Shown: in pieces, positions 33,961-43,001 of the stretch
Position numbering within the stretch: the stretch's first letter is position 1
Layout: every line of letters begins with the position of its first letter
From: Lentimicrobium sp.
GTDB lineage: Bacteria > Bacteroidota > Bacteroidia > Bacteroidales > Lentimicrobiaceae
Assembly (NCBI GenBank): GCA_023957275.1
Contig: JAMLHF010000008.1
Span: forward strand, 18,410-82,409
Direction of reading: 5' to 3'
DNA: 64,000 nucleotides
Notes under the pieces: model-generated
What the model saw: only the letters and a program-made list of their open reading frames with translations
What the model was told of the DNA's origin: nothing
The model's database searches: none
Position numbers and translations under genes: made by a program

Positions 33961-34426
33961 GCTGCCAGTTTTTATAAGGATTCAACGCCAGGGCGGCATT
34001 CAGGTAGCGGTCATCCCCGGTAATTTCTTCGCCAATCCATACAGGCTTACTGAAAGGATAAGCGGGATCGGGAAGTTCAATTTCAGCTACGACAAGACCG
34101 GAATTATCACCTGTATATTCATCCACTTCCCAGATAAGATCATTATCAGGAATAAGATACCGCAGCTTTTCAATCCTGAAACCTGTACACAGGTTGTCCA
34201 GCATAAATGCGGCATCTTCAGCCGGAATGGCATATTCAAACTCATGCCGGGTGGTGTCGTTAACCCTTGCTTTCACAGAAAGACAGCCCTTCTCACCAGC
34301 CAGCCTGACCCTGACCTCTCTTTCGGAAAGGATAGCCAGATAACCCTGCCGGTAGATGACCGGCACGGCAAGTGACCGGTAAAAATCATTTTTGACCAGA
34401 AATTTGCGTTCAATTTCCAGGGGCAT
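33953..34426 (-). CDS. CYTH domain protein (inorganic triphosphatase-like)
   Basis: 157 residues; EIERKFL near the N-terminus is the ExExK motif of the CYTH triphosphate-tunnel fold. Further Arg/Lys/Glu strand motifs occur (REVRVRL, CLSVKAR, WEVDEYTG, VVAEIEL). Bacterial homologues are mainly tripolyphosphatases, so a cytosolic triphosphatase is likely. Its 3' end overlaps the MutS-like gene by 8 bp, suggesting coupled translation; a functional link is inference. It begins just past a terminator of the S46 gene. Confidence 0.9.
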   Translation of the reverse strand: MPLEIERKFLVKNDFYRSLAVPVIYRQGYLAILSEREVRVRLAGEKGCLSVKARVNDTTRHEFEYAIPAEDAAFMLDNLCTGFRIEKLRYLIPDNDLIWEVDEYTGDNSGLVVAEIELPDPAYPFSKPVWIGEEITGDDRYLNAALALNPYKNWQHG

Positions 34427-34470
34427 CAGGACCAGCGTTTACGGAACTTTTATAATTTATGCCGGAAAGC

Positions 34471-34494
34471 AGCAGCCCGGTTTCCCGGGCTGCT
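34471..34494 (-). terminator. Terminator after the minus-strand S46 gene
   Basis: AGCAGCCCGG (34471-34480) with CCGGGCTGCT (34485-34494), 4-nt loop. On the minus strand the tail GCTTTCC is only weakly T-rich. Confidence 0.65.
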
Positions 34495-34506
34495 TATCCT
34501 GACCTT

Positions 34507-36720
34507 TTAATTCTCTATTTCAGCCTCCACGGGCATCTCTTCGCTGCTGCCTGCTTTTTCAGCTTTGCGTCCTTTCGGCACGAGGGTGAGCTCGTTGATG
34601 ATATTCTTCGCCCCGGCGTATTTATCAATGATGAAAAGTACATAGCGGATATCCACGCTGATGGTTCTCTGCAATTCAGGTTCGAAGGCAATGTCGCCGC
34701 TCATGGCCTCCCAGTTGCCGTCGAAGGCCAGACCGATCAGCTCCCCTTTTCCATTGATTACCGGACTACCCGAATTCCCTCCGGTGATATCGGTGGTTGA
34801 AAGAAATGCTACCGGCATTTGCCCGTTATCCATGGCATAAGGGCCAAAATCCTTCTTCTCATACAACTCTTTCAGTTTTGCAGGAACAACAAATTCCCAG
34901 TTGTCGGGATCTTCCTTTTCCATAACGCCCTTCAGGGTGGTGAAGTAGTTGTAATGAACTGCATCGGCCGGATAATAGTCGAGTACCTTGCCATACGTCA
35001 GCCGCATGGTTGAGTTGGCGTTGGGATAGAATTTACGCTCGGGCTGCATTTCCCTTAATCCTGCTACAAAAAGGCGGTTGCCCCGTTCAAGCATCTCATT
35101 GGCTTCTTCAAGATTTTTCTGGTTTTCGCGAAACTTCTCAACCATCATGACTGAAAGTGTGTAGGCTGGATCCTTCTTCAGCACCTTCAGGCCGGGCTTT
35201 TCCAGAAAAGCCCTGACTTTTGCCTCATCGGCAAAAATGGATCTGGCAAAAATCCTGTCAGCCAAAACCTTAAAGTCGCCTTTGTTTTTTTCAACCATCT
35301 GTCTGAAAGCCTCCGGTTGTTGCTGCACGGGCACATTTTCATAGTACATCTGTAGCATCGCCGACAATAATTTTACATCTGTCGGACGGTTATAGTTTTT
35401 AAAATGCCGCTCCACACTTTTGCCAAGCGCCTCCTTCATCCGGTCAATCTTTTCCTGTGAAGGGGCTTTTTCTCCGAGCTCATTTCCCAATCCGGTGAAC
35501 GACTGGGCAAGGGTCATCACTTCAGCACCGCGCATCACCGATTCAATAAAGTACCAGCGTTGCAATGTATATTCTCCGTAGGTTTTATAAGCTGCTTCGA
35601 TATCGCTGAGTACCTTCCCGTATTTCTCCATCCTGACGGGATCAGCATTCACCCATACCTGAAATTCATTTTCGATCTTTTGCTTGTCTTCCAGCACCTT
35701 CAGCCTCTTCAGGCCCCTGGTCTGACCGATAAAGTACTTCCAGTAATTGGAAACACCAGCATACTTCGATGCATATTTGATGGCAACTTCCCGGTTGGCA
35801 TCCATGTCCTTGCGCATGATATCCAGCTTTTTCCCACGTATCTTTACGATGGTGGGATTGCTGATTTCAATGGCAAGATTAACGCCCCAGGAGGTAAGAT
35901 AGCGGTCGGTACTTCCCGGATATCCCATAATCATGGCAAAATCGCCCTTTTCATAACCATCGAGCGAAACAGGCAGGTGATGCCTTGGCTTCATAGGAAT
36001 GTTCTCATCTGAGAACGACGCCGGTTTGCCATCCGGGCCGGTATATACCCTGAACAGAGAGAAATCTCCGGTATGACGCGGCCACATCCAGTTATCGGTG
36101 TCGGCCCCGAATTTACCAATGGATGATGGAGGGGCCCCCACCAGCCTGACATCACGAAATACCTCATATACAAACAGGTAAAACTCGTTCCCGTTGAAAA
36201 AGGAAGCAACCCTGGCATCATAACCGGTACCCTGCGTGGCTTCCGACTGAATGGCTTTCGAAAGTTCAGAAATTTTAGCATTGCGTTCACGCTCAGTCAT
36301 CTGATCATTCAGCCCTTCGAGCACGCGTGCAGTTACATCTTCAATTCTTACCAGAAAACGTGCGGTCAACCCTTCATTCGGCAATTCTTCTTTCAGGTTC
36401 ATCGCCCAGAAACCATCGGCAAGATAATCATGTTCAATGGTACTGTGCGATTGAATGGCCCCATAACCGCAATGGTGGTTGGTAAGCACCAGCCCCTGGC
36501 TGCTGATCATCTCCCCGGTACATCCGTTCCCGAACTGAATGATGGCATCCTTCAAACTCGAATGATTGATACTGTATATTTCCTCAGCGGTGAGTTTCAA
36601 CCCCTCTTTCTGCATATCGACATAGTTCAGCCGGTCAATCAGCAACGGCAACCACATCCCTTCATCTGCACGGCCAAGGGTAGCCAGAAATACAAAAAAC
36701 AGAACAAACAGCTTTTTCAT
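34507..36720 (-). CDS. S46 family dipeptidyl peptidase, DPP7-like (second copy)
   Basis: 737 residues: signal peptide MKKLFVLFFVFLATLGRA, catalytic His in TNHHCGYGAIQ (His83), Ser in GNSGSPV (Ser650), and the S1-determining Gly in FDGNWEAMSGDI. As with the paralogue at 17492, this predicts preference for hydrophobic P1 residues (DPP7 type), not DPP11. The C-terminus extends with an acidic, Lys-rich tail (KGRKAEKAGSSEEMPVEAEIEN) missing from the other copy. It lies 18 bp after manC, so it is probably in the same transcript. Confidence 0.95.
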   Translation of the reverse strand: MKKLFVLFFVFLATLGRADEGMWLPLLIDRLNYVDMQKEGLKLTAEEIYSINHSSLKDAIIQFGNGCTGEMISSQGLVLTNHHCGYGAIQSHSTIEHDYLADGFWAMNLKEELPNEGLTARFLVRIEDVTARVLEGLNDQMTERERNAKISELSKAIQSEATQGTGYDARVASFFNGNEFYLFVYEVFRDVRLVGAPPSSIGKFGADTDNWMWPRHTGDFSLFRVYTGPDGKPASFSDENIPMKPRHHLPVSLDGYEKGDFAMIMGYPGSTDRYLTSWGVNLAIEISNPTIVKIRGKKLDIMRKDMDANREVAIKYASKYAGVSNYWKYFIGQTRGLKRLKVLEDKQKIENEFQVWVNADPVRMEKYGKVLSDIEAAYKTYGEYTLQRWYFIESVMRGAEVMTLAQSFTGLGNELGEKAPSQEKIDRMKEALGKSVERHFKNYNRPTDVKLLSAMLQMYYENVPVQQQPEAFRQMVEKNKGDFKVLADRIFARSIFADEAKVRAFLEKPGLKVLKKDPAYTLSVMMVEKFRENQKNLEEANEMLERGNRLFVAGLREMQPERKFYPNANSTMRLTYGKVLDYYPADAVHYNYFTTLKGVMEKEDPDNWEFVVPAKLKELYEKKDFGPYAMDNGQMPVAFLSTTDITGGNSGSPVINGKGELIGLAFDGNWEAMSGDIAFEPELQRTISVDIRYVLFIIDKYAGAKNIINELTLVPKGRKAEKAGSSEEMPVEAEIEN

Positions 36721-36738
36721 TTTGATTTATTGATTGAG

Positions 36739-37830
36739 TTATACATACTTTTCACCTTTTTCTATAAGCACATCATTCACAAACTGCCTGATCTGCTGCT
36801 CGTCACCCTTTCGGCAAACCAGCAACACCCCTTCGTCTTCAACAACGATGTAATCGTCCAGTCCATGTAATACTACCAACTTTTCCTTAGGCATGTTTAC
36901 GATGCAATTCCGGGTATCATACATCATCACGTTCTGACCAACTACGGCGTTGCCCTGCTCATCCTTCAGGCGGGTTTCATAAAGCGATCCCCAGGTGCCC
37001 AGGTCGCTCCAGCCGAAATCGGAAGCCAGCACATAAACATTGTCGGCTTTTTCCATCACACCGTAGTCGATGGAAATACTTTTACAGATGGTATAGGTTT
37101 TCCGGATAAAGGCTTCCTCTTCAGCCGTATTGTATTTCCCGATACCAGCCCTGAAAAGCTGGTCAACCTCGGGCAGGTATTTATCAAACGCGGCAAGGAT
37201 GGATTTAAGCTTCCAGATGAAAATTCCCGAATTCCAAAGGAAATCGCCGCTGGCCAGAAACTGCATGGCCATTTCGAGCTGGGGCTTTTCGGTAAATGTT
37301 TTCACCTTCCTGATCCTGCTGTCGGCAGCATAACTCCGCGACTCATCAAACTGAATATATCCGTAGCCTGTGTCGGGACGGCTCGGCTGAATGCCCAGTG
37401 TCAGCAACCAGTCGTTTTCCCTGGCTGCATTAAGCGCCGACGTGATAACTTCAATAAACATATCCTCCTTGAGAATAATATGATCTGAAGGAGCCACAAC
37501 AATATTGGCATCGGGATTTATCTGAAGGATGCGGTAATTTGCATAAGCGATACAGGGGGCAGTATTTCGCCTGGAAGGCTCGCAAAGTACCTGCTCCTCA
37601 CGAATCAGTGGCAATTGTTCAAGAACCTGGCTTTTATAAATTTCATTGGTAACAATGTAAATATTCTCAGGCGGACAAATCCTGGTGAACCGGTTGAAGG
37701 TCGCCTGTATCAGCGTTTCGCCGTTGCCCAGGATATCAATAAACTGCTTGGGATGATGCTGGCGGCTTAGGGGCCAGAACCTGGCGCCGATGCCTCCCGC
37801 CATAATGATGCAAAAATTGTTTTTATTCAT
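36739..37830 (-). CDS. manC: Mannose-1-phosphate guanylyltransferase
   Basis: 363 residues, the short bacterial form without the isomerase domain. Nucleotide-binding MAGGIGARFWPLSRQHHPKQF at residues 10-30 (GGxGxRxxPxSR...PKQF), APSDHIIL, FTEKP, and the NSGIFIWK sugar-binding block. Makes GDP-mannose from GTP and mannose-1-phosphate, supplying GDP-mannose and GDP-fucose to glycan synthesis. The manA-like gene at 52184 feeds the pathway. Next gene on the strand is an S46 peptidase, 18 bp away; upstream is a SprT-like gene 47 bp away. Confidence 0.93.
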   Translation of the reverse strand: MNKNNFCIIMAGGIGARFWPLSRQHHPKQFIDILGNGETLIQATFNRFTRICPPENIYIVTNEIYKSQVLEQLPLIREEQVLCEPSRRNTAPCIAYANYRILQINPDANIVVAPSDHIILKEDMFIEVITSALNAARENDWLLTLGIQPSRPDTGYGYIQFDESRSYAADSRIRKVKTFTEKPQLEMAMQFLASGDFLWNSGIFIWKLKSILAAFDKYLPEVDQLFRAGIGKYNTAEEEAFIRKTYTICKSISIDYGVMEKADNVYVLASDFGWSDLGTWGSLYETRLKDEQGNAVVGQNVMMYDTRNCIVNMPKEKLVVLHGLDDYIVVEDEGVLLVCRKGDEQQIRQFVNDVLIEKGEKYV

Positions 37831-37877
37831 CTCCTTGATGGTTGGTTAGTCAATGATCATGAAAGCCTTTAACCGTT

Positions 37878-38519
37878 TCAGACAATAGTGCCGGACTGCT
37901 CCGGATTAAAAGGTATAATTTCGGCCAACGGACTGAAAAGGTATATGCGCTTATTGTTCAGGCACTCGCATTTATAACGCTTCCTGAGCTTGTCACCTTT
38001 TCTGAATACCCGTCCATCGGGCAACGCAAACACAGCCGCCTCCGGCAATTCAGAAATCAGGGTGACATCCCGGGGAGGATCATATCTCCGGAGTACAGCA
38101 GCCAGATTGACATCAGAAGTGCTGGAAGCAGCGGGATTGATCAGGTAATTTCCGAAAGCCCCGCGGATATCATCAGGCAATATACCGTGGGCAAGAAATG
38201 GAAGGCTCAGCCGGCGATAGGCATCCTTCCACTGCACTCCATGCGGTTGCACATGACGCTTGTACTTCAGGAAAACCTCGGCATGCGCCATTTCATGCAA
38301 AAGTGTAATAAGAAAGCTGTAAGGATTGAGGGAATGATTCACTGAGATTACCGGCGGACGGGATGGACTTCCGCTCCGGAAGTCGCCCAGCTTGCTCCGG
38401 CGCGTCCTTGTTATCCACAACATCACATGATGCTGATTAAACCAGGGAACTACCATCGGAGAGCATCCGGCAGGCAGGCAGGCTGACAGGGAATCCCCTG
38501 TTAACTTATTTCTGCTCAT
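37878..38519 (-). CDS. SprT-like zinc metalloprotease-domain protein
   Basis: 213 residues with an HExxH motif in LLHEMAHAEV (His75, Glu76, His79) and downstream HGVQWKDAYRRL, as in SprT-like domains; C-terminal KRYKCECLNNKRIYLFSP carries a CxC pair in a zinc-ribbon-like tail. SprT/SPRTN-like proteins are metalloproteases, some linked to DNA-protein crosslink repair, but for this bacterial group the role is not established. Its start overlaps the stop of the upstream small gene by 14 bp. Confidence 0.85.
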   Translation of the reverse strand: MSRNKLTGDSLSACLPAGCSPMVVPWFNQHHVMLWITRTRRSKLGDFRSGSPSRPPVISVNHSLNPYSFLITLLHEMAHAEVFLKYKRHVQPHGVQWKDAYRRLSLPFLAHGILPDDIRGAFGNYLINPAASSTSDVNLAAVLRRYDPPRDVTLISELPEAAVFALPDGRVFRKGDKLRKRYKCECLNNKRIYLFSPLAEIIPFNPEQSGTIV

Positions 38520-38688
38520 TGTAACTCAGCATCACATTCCGGTCGGCGGGTTTGATGGTGCAACCACAATCCCTGCTGCTGCGCCTGGCCTTTTTGTACT
38601 TATTCTGCTTGTAGGTCGGCGTTGAACAGAGCTGCCTGAGGGCAAACAAAAGAACGGGTATAAAAAAATAACTGCTTTTGAGTTTCAT
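38506..38688 (-). CDS. Small secreted Cys-containing peptide, unknown
   Basis: 60 residues: hydrophobic start (MKLKSSYFFIPVLLFAL), a Cys in CSTPTYKQNKYKKARR, then a DCGC motif. It has the form of a short exported or membrane-anchored peptide. Real-gene support is the 14-bp overlap with the SprT-like gene and the coherent N-terminus; family assignment is not possible. A poor lipobox (RQLC) makes lipidation uncertain. Confidence 0.6.
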   Translation of the reverse strand: MKLKSSYFFIPVLLFALRQLCSTPTYKQNKYKKARRSSRDCGCTIKPADRNVMLSYNEQK

Positions 38689-39177
38689 AGCATTGTTTTA
38701 ATAAATGATTAGCGACTTCAAAAATAATAAATCCTTCATGGCGAACACCATTTTAATAACTTAAAACGGGATTATTGCATGAATATACTTCACTGAGCTT
38801 TCATCCTGCAGGTCCTGTTCAATTTAAAGGTACCTTATCTCTTCTTGAATCCGGAAATAAACTGATACTTTTTAAGTAATCCTGCGATATTTACAGATAA
38901 TATAACTAATCCGGGGACTACAACGAATAACAGCATTTTATGAAAATCTATGGGTTATATTAACAAAAACAGATGCCAAACTATTGACTTTGATTTTGTA
39001 ATATTCGTATCTTTAGCCCCCTTTCTTACAGACCTATCCGTTTTCTGCCCACCTGAAGGAATAGTATACACTCCACAAGGCACTTTCAGTTGTTAAAGAT
39101 TTGTTAATGCCGGAACATAATCATTTTTTCTTTGTTTAAACCTGACCATAATTATTAACCAAAAAACAAATTGCACA
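38689..39177. other. Divergent intergenic region with promoter of 39178 gene
   Basis: About 490 bp, AT-rich. On the plus strand TTG (38984-38986), 21-bp spacer and TATCTTTA (39008-39015), a near match to -33/-7. Transcription would start near 39022, giving a 5' leader of about 155 nt. No ORF and no clear riboswitch fold found in the leader. Confidence 0.55.
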
Positions 39178-40224
39178 ATGAAAACCAGAATCAAACACGC
39201 GCTGCTTCTTATGATGGCAGTGCCATTTATACTCGTTTCGTGCCAGAAAACCGAATATAATGACAATACGGAAAGCACTGCTCCGCTGGCAGGCCAGTTG
39301 AAGACTGTAACAGAAATGGATTACTGCGGAACCCCGCTGGTCGCCCCTATGGTGAATGATGCACAGACTGTTGCCCCCGCAACAGTTACAGTGATGAACG
39401 ACGCCACCAACCTGCTTGTGAAGTTCGAACTCAGTGAGCCGGGATGGTTTATCAACCTTCCGGCACTGTTTATCGGAACTGCGGAGGAACTGGCAGCCCT
39501 TCCGGGTGTGACCGTCGACAATAACGGGCCCAACACCGTCTATTTTATTTCAGTCAACGCCCCCTTCGGTCTCCCCATCGGACCCGGCAACTACGCCAAT
39601 TACGGCACCTACTGGGAGTACTCCATGCCCCTCAGCGAACTGCCTGAATGTTTTGTGGTGGTTGCCTATGCCAGAATCAGGAATATTGACACCAACGGGT
39701 TCCTTGATATCTGGGGCAAGAGTCCTTCAAAGACCTCGGGTTACTACCTGAACTATTGCAGGCAGGAGTGCCCTCCGCCTCCCCCGCTCGGAGGATGTGA
39801 AACAGCTTATGCTTTTGGTGAATCCGTGGCCACCTGCTTTATCAGCATTCCCGGTGTTCAATCCAACAACTGGGGATGGTCAAACGGCCCGCTCGGCGCC
39901 GGAAGTTATTCATGGCCCATGTATGCCGGCGCGGGACAATGCAATATCGGTAACGGAACCCACGTCGGAACCCTAACGGTTAATTACGCCCCGCCGACAG
40001 CCGTTGTAACCTACACTGTTTTCGACGGATACGTGCTGAACGAAACCCATCTGTTTGTCGGTAATGACATCCTTCCAAAGAAAAAGAACAAATACACCAC
40101 GGCGCCGGGACAATTCCCCTTCAAACACGGGAATCTGAACGGTGTCACCTCCGACACATTCACCATCAACGGTTTGTCCGGCAATATATATGTAGCCGCA
40201 CATTCTGTGGTATGCGACGAGTAA
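39178..40224 (+). CDS. Lipoprotein with C-terminal beta-rich domain, unknown
   Basis: 348 residues with lipoprotein signal (FILVSC, Cys22). N-terminal half: a beta-rich domain (VMNDATNLLVKFELSEPGWFI, YYLNYC). Pro-rich hinge ECPPPPPLGG at about 198-207. C-terminal half begins CETAYAFGE and ends GNIYVAAHSVVCDE; that 130-residue type of domain occurs in other Bacteroidetes secreted proteins, but I cannot name it. Cysteines at both ends of the half suggest a disulfide. Function unknown; its own promoter and terminator make it a single unit. Confidence 0.78.
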   Translation: MKTRIKHALLLMMAVPFILVSCQKTEYNDNTESTAPLAGQLKTVTEMDYCGTPLVAPMVNDAQTVAPATVTVMNDATNLLVKFELSEPGWFINLPALFIGTAEELAALPGVTVDNNGPNTVYFISVNAPFGLPIGPGNYANYGTYWEYSMPLSELPECFVVVAYARIRNIDTNGFLDIWGKSPSKTSGYYLNYCRQECPPPPPLGGCETAYAFGESVATCFISIPGVQSNNWGWSNGPLGAGSYSWPMYAGAGQCNIGNGTHVGTLTVNYAPPTAVVTYTVFDGYVLNETHLFVGNDILPKKKNKYTTAPGQFPFKHGNLNGVTSDTFTINGLSGNIYVAAHSVVCDE

Positions 40225-40244
40225 AAGATTGATTCAATCCACTG

Positions 40245-40276
40245 AAGTGCAGGGCGTTCGTCCTGCACTTTTTTTA
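40245..40276 (+). terminator. Terminator after lipoprotein 39178
   Basis: AAGTGCAGG (40245-40253) with CCTGCACTT (40262-40270), 8-nt loop, then TTTTTTA. A textbook hairpin. Confidence 0.9.
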
Positions 40277-40395
40277 TGCTTTAAGATCCGGAAACACTGT
40301 TGCTGAGCAATTTCCATCCCCCAGCCGGATCACATCATCAGTTTGTGTAACCTTCATTGAAAAATATTATCTAATTTAGCACAAACGAAAATACC

Positions 40396-41142
40396 GTGCT
40401 TAAAGGATTTCTGTTTCACATCGGAAGGTATATACTGTTGATGCGTCAGGTTTTTAAACGGCCTGAAAAACAATCGATCTACATCCGCCAGATAATGGTG
40501 GAAATAGATAATCTCGGGCTGGATTCAGTGGGAATTGTTGCATTTATTTCCACTTTCATGGGAGCCGTGCTTTGCATTCAGATGGCGTTCAATATCGATA
40601 CCCCCTTTATTCCGCTTTATACCATTGGTTTTGTTACACGGCAGTCGGTGGTGCTGGAATTCTCACCCACCATCATCAGCCTGATCCTTGCCGGGAAAGT
40701 CGGTTCAAGGGTGGCTTCAGAACTGGGAACCATGCGGGTAACCGAGCAAATCGACGCCATTGAGATCATCGGCATCAACCCGGCAACTTACCTTATTTTT
40801 CCGAAAATAATCGCCGTGGTGCTGATCAATCCCATTCTGATTACCATGAGTATGGTGATGGCTATTATGGGCGGATGGCTTGCCGGAATCCTCACCGGAC
40901 TGGTGCCCACCAGTGAATATGTATACGGGATCAAGGCATTTTTCGAATCTTACGATATTATTTACGCCCTGATCAAAACGGTGGTATTTGCCTTCCTGAT
41001 TGTTTCGATCTCGGGATACCACGGTTATTACACCAAAGGCGGCGCGCTGGAGGTCGGCGCTTCCAGCACCAAAGGGGTGGTACACAGCAGCATCGCCATC
41101 ATCGTTTTTAATCTTATCCTCACCCAACTCCTGCTGTCATGA
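40396..41142 (+). CDS. MlaE/YrbE-type ABC transporter permease
   Basis: 248 residues, GTG start at 40396. Multi-pass membrane protein of the Mla/YrbE family, with the conserved LAGKVGSRVASELGTMRVTEQIDA loop and 5-6 TM segments. With the ATPase in the next gene (4-bp overlap, ATGA) it forms the inner-membrane core of a lipid-transport ABC system that keeps outer-membrane asymmetry in other bacteria. The MCE-domain substrate protein (MlaD) is not in this window. Symbol not assigned because orthology to E. coli mlaE is by family only. Confidence 0.92.
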   Translation: MLKGFLFHIGRYILLMRQVFKRPEKQSIYIRQIMVEIDNLGLDSVGIVAFISTFMGAVLCIQMAFNIDTPFIPLYTIGFVTRQSVVLEFSPTIISLILAGKVGSRVASELGTMRVTEQIDAIEIIGINPATYLIFPKIIAVVLINPILITMSMVMAIMGGWLAGILTGLVPTSEYVYGIKAFFESYDIIYALIKTVVFAFLIVSISGYHGYYTKGGALEVGASSTKGVVHSSIAIIVFNLILTQLLLS

Positions 41143-41882
41143 TCGAAGCTAAAAACGTCTCCAAATCCTTTGGCGAACACCTGGTGCTCGACAATGTTTC
41201 TTGCCGGTTCGAGGAGAGTAAATGCAACCTGATTATCGGGCAGAGCGGATCCGGTAAAACCGTGCTGATGAAATGCCTGGTCGGGCTGTTTACAATAGAT
41301 AAGGGAAATGTAGAATATGACGGCAGGGTCTTCTCGAAGATGTCGTTTGATGAAATGAAGGTGATCCGGCAGGAAATCGGCATGATGTTTCAGGGCGGAG
41401 CGCTTTTCGATTCGATGAATGTGGAAGAAAATATTATGTTCCCACTCTCGATGTTTACCGATCAAAGCCTGGAAGAAAAGCGGGAACGGGCCAATTTCTG
41501 TCTTTCCCGGGTGCGGCTCGAGAACGTCAACAAACTCTTCCCTGCCGAGCTGAGCGGCGGAATGAAGAAACGGGTAGCCATCGCCAGGGCCATTGCCATG
41601 AACCCCAGGTATCTGTTCTGCGATGAGCCCAACTCCGGCCTCGATCCGCTCACTGCCAACGTGATCGATAACCTGATCAGCGAAATTACGCAGGAATACA
41701 ATATCACAACGGTAATCAATACCCACGATATGAATTCCGTGATTGAAATCGGCGACAAAATCGCTTATGTGCACAAAGGGAAACTCTGGTGGGAAGGAAA
41801 CAAGGATACCATCCTGAAAAGCGATAATCCGGAACTCAATGAGTTTGTTTTTGCGACCGAGCTTACCCGTAAACTGAAATAA
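41139..41882 (+). CDS. MlaF-type ABC transporter ATPase
   Basis: 247 residues: Walker A GQSGSGKT (near residue 36), signature LSGGMKKR, Walker B LFCDEPNSGLDP, and switch His in NTHDMNS. A stand-alone ATPase overlapping the permease by 4 bp. Powers phospholipid trafficking at the inner membrane, by homology to MlaF. Confidence 0.93.
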   Translation: MIEAKNVSKSFGEHLVLDNVSCRFEESKCNLIIGQSGSGKTVLMKCLVGLFTIDKGNVEYDGRVFSKMSFDEMKVIRQEIGMMFQGGALFDSMNVEENIMFPLSMFTDQSLEEKRERANFCLSRVRLENVNKLFPAELSGGMKKRVAIARAIAMNPRYLFCDEPNSGLDPLTANVIDNLISEITQEYNITTVINTHDMNSVIEIGDKIAYVHKGKLWWEGNKDTILKSDNPELNEFVFATELTRKLK

Positions 41883-41892
41883 AGTCCGCCTT

Positions 41893-42417
41893 ATGCACTG
41901 GATTGATATTGTAATACTTATATCGCTGGTTATCGCAGCGATCTCAGGTTTCTCGAAAGGGTTTATCGTCGGACTGGCTTCGCTGGCAGGATTTATCCTC
42001 GGTATTTATCTTTCGCTCCGGTATGCGGGCGTCATCGAGCAGATTCTGTGCAATGCCACCGGCTCTCAGGCGCCTTATATGTATGTGATCGCTTTCTTTC
42101 TTTGTTTTACCGTGGTGGTCATCTTTGTCCACTTCCTGGGAAAATCGGTTGAAAAAATCGTGGAGATCGCCGCGCTTGGCTTTGTGAACCGCCTGGCAGG
42201 CGCGGGTTTCGGTGTGATCAAATCCCTGCTTGTATTCGCCATCATCATTCACCTGCTCAATGTATTTGACACAGGTCACAACATCATTAAGCCTGAAAGC
42301 AAGGAAAAATCGATCTTCTACAATCCACTGAGCCAGGTAATCCCCGGCGTTCTGCCGTTTCTCAAAAATCAGATCGACAGAAACAAGGATGAAAACGAAA
42401 CGCCCGCCATTGTCTGA
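41893..42417 (+). CDS. CvpA family membrane protein
   Basis: 174 residues; four hydrophobic helices (about 2-22, 26-45, 60-83, 105-125) and the family's conserved start MHWIDIVILISLVIAAISGFSKGF. CvpA is linked to colicin V export and envelope robustness in other bacteria; molecular role not clear. It is 10 bp after the ATPase gene, so it probably belongs to the same transcript. Confidence 0.88.
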   Translation: MHWIDIVILISLVIAAISGFSKGFIVGLASLAGFILGIYLSLRYAGVIEQILCNATGSQAPYMYVIAFFLCFTVVVIFVHFLGKSVEKIVEIAALGFVNRLAGAGFGVIKSLLVFAIIIHLLNVFDTGHNIIKPESKEKSIFYNPLSQVIPGVLPFLKNQIDRNKDENETPAIV

Positions 42418-42458
42418 CAAACAGCGATGACCGGAAGCAAACCGGGCGAAAGGATGGA

Positions 42459-42950
42459 TTACTGGTTATCGTATTTCAGCGTATCCTCACTCACATAATC
42501 AAGTATAATTCCCGCTTCACGAAACATCTCTTCGGATTCCTGTCCGGCGTGATATTTCTTTTCACACACCACCCGTTCAATCCCGCAATTGATGATCAGC
42601 ATGGCGCAGGTCCGGCAGGGGGTCATACGGCAATACAGCGTGGCGCCTTCCAGGGCAATCCCCAGCCTCGCGGCCTGGCATATGGCGTTCTGCTCGGCAT
42701 GTACCGTGCGCACACAATGATTGGTCACCTTTCCGTCGTCGTGAACCACTTTTTTGAACAAATGCCCTACATCATCGCAATGCGGCAATCCCCTCGGCGA
42801 ACCGACATATCCGGTAACCAGAATCTGCTTGTTGCGGGCAATCACGCATCCGCTCCGGCCCCGGTCGCAGGTTGCGCGTTTGGCGATGGTATTGGCCACC
42901 TCCATAAAATACTCGTCCCAGGTCGGGCGGATATATTTCTGTTCTTCCAT
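42459..42950 (-). CDS. Deoxycytidylate (dCMP) deaminase family protein
   Basis: 163 residues from the ATG at 42950 (MEEQKYIRPTWDEYFMEV). A frame extending to 43067 was rejected: a -7 box lies at 42994-43001, so transcription starts below 43000. Zinc-binding deaminase motifs: HAEQNAI (His-Ala-Glu) and PCRTC. Converts dCMP to dUMP for dTTP synthesis, with allosteric features common in this family. ATG at 42968 is an alternative start. Converges with CvpA, 41 bp between stops. Confidence 0.9.
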   Translation of the reverse strand: MEEQKYIRPTWDEYFMEVANTIAKRATCDRGRSGCVIARNKQILVTGYVGSPRGLPHCDDVGHLFKKVVHDDGKVTNHCVRTVHAEQNAICQAARLGIALEGATLYCRMTPCRTCAMLIINCGIERVVCEKKYHAGQESEEMFREAGIILDYVSEDTLKYDNQ

Positions 42951-42993
42951 AGTCGCAAAGCCGGCCATTTTTATTGGAAAACCGGTCAGCCTG

Positions 42994-43001
42994 CAAAGAT
43001 A
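42994..43001 (-). promoter_or_regulatory. -7 element TATCTTTG of dCMP deaminase gene
   Basis: On the minus strand TATCTTTG fits TAnnTTTG, about 44 bp before the chosen ATG. A CAA (TTG) lies at 43026-43028, with a 24-bp gap rather than 19-21, so the -33 is uncertain. Confidence 0.55.

Noticed and set aside
40329-40340. ATCACATCATCA near the Mla permease as a third copy of the 20-bp repeat
   Set aside because: Only the first nine bases match, and the distal GTGAT half is missing.
41028-41774. 248-codon minus-strand frame over the Mla permease and ATPase
   Set aside because: Opposite two clear ABC genes, no family match and no start signal.
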